A stretch of DNA of 8,761 bases, taken from positions 1-8,761 of the forward strand of contig PKSW01000164.1 of the NCBI GenBank assembly GCA_002869465.1. The letters are read 5' to 3'. Both the position numbers and the translations under genes were made by a program. The notes beneath the pieces are model-generated. The model saw only the letters and a list, made by a program, of their open reading frames with translations. It made no database searches and had not been told where the DNA came from. Every line of letters begins with the position of its first letter. The stretch's first letter is position 1. This stretch comes from Marinilabiliales bacterium (GTDB lineage: Bacteria > Bacteroidota > Bacteroidia > Bacteroidales > F082). Below are positions 7,517 through 8,761 of this stretch, one piece after another.

Positions 7517-7933
7517 ATGAAAAAATTTCTTCTCCTTTTCACTTTTGCCTTTAGTCTATTTACTTTTGCCTTTTCCCAGCAATACGCCTGGCAGGATATC
7601 AGCGCAAATATTCCTCAGAACAATGAATTCCCCCCTAGCCTTTCTGATTTGTTCTTTGTCTCAAATGATGTGGGATGGATAACTTCAACCTCTTACAATG
7701 AAATCTTCAAAACTATTGATGGAGGAGCCACATTCAGCACTCAAACCACACCTTTAGGGGCAACATCCGCCATTCAAATGGTGGATGCCGATAACGGTTA
7801 CGCGGGTGGGCAAGGCGGGTGGATATATAAAACAGAAGATGGTGGTATTAACTGGAATATATTAGGTTCAATAGGAACATTGCTTGATATTTCATTTCCC
7901 TTTCAAACCAATCCATCAGACCCAGTTGGGTAA
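7517..7933 (+). CDS. T9SS cargo protein, N-terminal open fragment
   Basis: This 138-residue product ends at the TAA at 7931. It contains the signal peptide and two propeller repeats (FVSNDVGWITS and VDADNGYAGG). It would be exported to the periplasm but lacks the sorting domain, so it could not use T9SS. Confidence 0.6.
   Translation: MKKFLLLFTFAFSLFTFAFSQQYAWQDISANIPQNNEFPPSLSDLFFVSNDVGWITSTSYNEIFKTIDGGATFSTQTTPLGATSAIQMVDADNGYAGGQGGWIYKTEDGGINWNILGSIGTLLDISFPFQTNPSDPVG
7535..7576 (+). repeat. Tandem duplication of 21 bp in the signal peptide
   Basis: Two 21-bp units (7535-7555 and 7556-7576) both encode LFTFAFS, residues 7-13 and 14-20. They agree at 16 of 21 bases. The duplication lengthens the hydrophobic core of the signal peptide. 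It could be a true duplication or convergent low-complexity sequence. Confidence 0.6.
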
Positions 7934-8236
7934 GCCAGTGGAAATAGTGGCAACGTTTGGGAAATCAGCTCAACTCTTACTGATTTAAATTGTCAAAGTT
8001 CTTCAACTTTTAGTGGGATTAGTGCTCCTTCTGTCAATAATGTATGGGTATGCGGCGGTAACCGTATATATTATTTTAACGGCACTGATTTTACTTCTCA
8101 AGGAGGCCCTACAGGTACTTTTAATGACATACACTTTATAAATAACCAGGAAGGCTGGGTTGTGGGAGATCTTGGCGTAATAGGAAAAACGTCAAATGGT
8201 GGAACGGAGTGGGTTACTCTTGAGAATCCTGATTAA
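7934..8236 (+). pseudogene. T9SS cargo protein, middle fragment without a start codon
   Basis: One hundred codons are open in the same frame between the two TAA codons. They encode two or three further repeats (GNSGNVWEIS, NNVWVCGGNRIYYF, NNQEGWVVGDLGVIGKT). No ATG occurs in this frame, so the piece would only be translated by readthrough of the stop at 7931. Its intact repeat pattern shows that the damage is limited to the stop codons. Confidence 0.6.
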
Positions 8237-8257
8237 CAAGACAGGTCGCTTTATGCA

Positions 8258-8725
8258 GTGTTTTTCCTTGATTCGGACAATGGATGGGCAGTTGGTGCCG
8301 ATGGTATAGTTCTCAATACTGATAATGGTGGAACGAATTGGACTATAGTGGCCGATGGGCTGACAACTGAATTTTTGCGAGGCGTTCAATTCACCTCTCC
8401 CACCAATGGTTATGTTGTGGGGAATGAAAAAACGCTATTAAAGTACACCGAAGTTTCTGGGGTTGGGCAGTCAGAAACCATTCAATTTGAAATATATCCC
8501 AATCCCGCAGGAAAAAAATTTGAAGTTCGGAGTTTGGAGTTTGTAGTGAATGGTGGGCTTCTTGAAATTTATGATATGAATGGCAGAAAACTGATTGAAA
8601 AACACATTCAGGCAGGAGCAGAAGAATTTGAAGTTGATTTAAGCAGTTTGGAAAGTGGAGTGTATTTCTGCCGCCTGATTTCCAAAAATAAAAGCGCAAC
8701 CCAAAAACTCATTATTCAAAAATGA
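8258..8725 (+). CDS. T9SS cargo protein, C-terminal open fragment (last repeats and sorting domain)
   Basis: This 155-residue stretch contains the last two repeats (FLDSDNGWAVGADG and FTSPTNGYVVGNE) and the whole T9SS sorting domain, ending in LIIQK and TGA. The nominal GTG start at 8258 is a valine inside a repeat, and the frame is open from 8237. Without a signal peptide the sorting domain cannot function. Confidence 0.55.
   Translation: MFFLDSDNGWAVGADGIVLNTDNGGTNWTIVADGLTTEFLRGVQFTSPTNGYVVGNEKTLLKYTEVSGVGQSETIQFEIYPNPAGKKFEVRSLEFVVNGGLLEIYDMNGRKLIEKHIQAGAEEFEVDLSSLESGVYFCRLISKNKSATQKLIIQK
8522..8542 (+). repeat. Three tandem 7-bp units inside the sorting-domain coding sequence
   Basis: GAAGTTC, GGAGTTT and GGAGTTT follow one another. 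The last two are identical and the first differs from them by two bases. Three units make 21 bp, so the frame is kept, giving EVRSLEF between the YPNP motif and the LLEIYD strand of the sorting domain, a turn that tolerates length changes. Confidence 0.6.
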
Positions 8726-8736
8726 AACATTCTGTC

Positions 8737-8757
8737 ATTTCGACCGCAGGGAGAAAT
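8737..8757. repeat. Hairpin-forming dispersed Bacteroidota intergenic repeat (edge of element)
   Basis: Starting 12 bp after the last stop codon, the sequence forms a 21-nt hairpin: outer stem ATTTC (8737-8741) with GAAAT (8753-8757), a tandem GA/GA mismatch (8742-8743 with 8751-8752), inner stem CC/GG, and a GCA triloop (8746-8748). I recognise the surrounding TGTCATTTCGACCG and GGGAGAAATC as a sequence seen between genes in many Bacteroidota genomes; this comes from memory and not from a search. The element may continue beyond the window. It could act as a mobile REP-like repeat or an RNA 3' structure; no U-tract is visible, so it is not called a terminator. Confidence 0.6.
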
Positions 8758-8761
8758 CCCC

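Larger units (their letters stand above)
7517..8725 (+). pseudogene. T9SS-secreted Ycf48/BNR-like repeat protein interrupted by two in-frame stop codons
   Basis: Read through its stops, this is a 402-codon secreted protein. Residues 1-20 are a signal peptide containing a duplicated LFTFAFS. Residues about 40-315 hold six or seven propeller repeats of the Ycf48/BNR type with the pattern F-x-GW-x-VG-x-G-x-I-x-KT-x-DGG-x-x-W, for example IYKTEDGGINW, VIGKTSNGGTEW and IVLNTDNGGTNW. Residues about 326-402 are a type A T9SS C-terminal sorting domain: YPNP, LLEIYDMNGRKL, LSSLESGVYFCRL, QKLIIQK. Codon 139 is TAA (7931-7933), before ASGNSGNVW, where tyrosine is likely in a repeat. Codon 240 is TAA (8234-8236), just before the VFFLDSDNGW repeat. 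No frameshift is present. If intact it would cross the outer membrane by T9SS and be anchored or released. Despite the Ycf48 name, a photosystem role is not implied; in Bacteroidota such propellers are generic extracellular modules. Confidence 0.82.

Noticed and set aside
8391..8699. Minus-strand open frame of 102 codons opposite the sorting domain.
   Set aside because: It is a shadow of the recognisable T9SS sorting domain and last repeat, and its translation looks like no protein family.
4878..8725. Genome-wide stop-codon reassignment (TAA or TAG read as an amino acid).
   Set aside because: TAA is the natural end of trhA, panB and the receptor, the intact minus-strand genes have no internal TAA or TAG, and the expected residues at the four sites differ. 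TAG alone occurs once and cannot be judged.

Overview
The window looks like a chromosomal piece of a Bacteroidota bacterium, possibly from a metagenome assembly. The support is a type IX secretion (T9SS) C-terminal sorting domain, a TonB-dependent receptor with an N-terminal carboxypeptidase-regulatory-like domain, TAnnTTTG-type promoter boxes, no clear Shine-Dalgarno sequences, and a metallopeptidase/propeller/barrel protein of a type I associate with this phylum. No tRNA, rRNA, CRISPR array, transposase or phage gene is visible.

Layout: two divergent blocks flank a 198-bp promoter region (4680-4877). The minus-strand block reads panB (pantothenate/CoA synthesis), an RluA-type pseudouridine synthase, trhA (PAQR/hemolysin III membrane protein), then a large exported protein that runs off the left edge. 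Gaps are 17, 41 and 53 bp, so this is probably one transcription unit. All four frames are clean. The left-edge gene encodes at least 804 residues: a signal peptide, an HEXXH gluzincin-like domain, PD40-type propeller repeats and the beginning of an outer-membrane-barrel-like region.

The plus-strand block holds two envelope genes, and both are interrupted. A TonB-dependent receptor (4878-7424) carries an in-frame TAG at 5367 and an in-frame TAA at 6045. A secreted Ycf48/BNR-like repeat protein with a T9SS sorting domain (7517-8725) carries in-frame TAA codons at 7931 and 8234. In both genes the protein continues in the same frame after every stop, with its domains intact, so there are four nonsense codons and no frameshift in about 3.9 kb. 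TAA also ends intact genes here, so a simple code change does not explain it. Recent decay, sequence error or DNA damage, or conditional readthrough remain open.

The right edge ends in a short hairpin-forming sequence that I recognise as a type dispersed in many Bacteroidota genomes. Functionally the window combines cofactor and RNA-modification housekeeping genes with cell-envelope genes. No defence or mobile system can be supported. The most notable items are the nonsense cluster, the peptidase/propeller/barrel fusion and the hairpin repeat.
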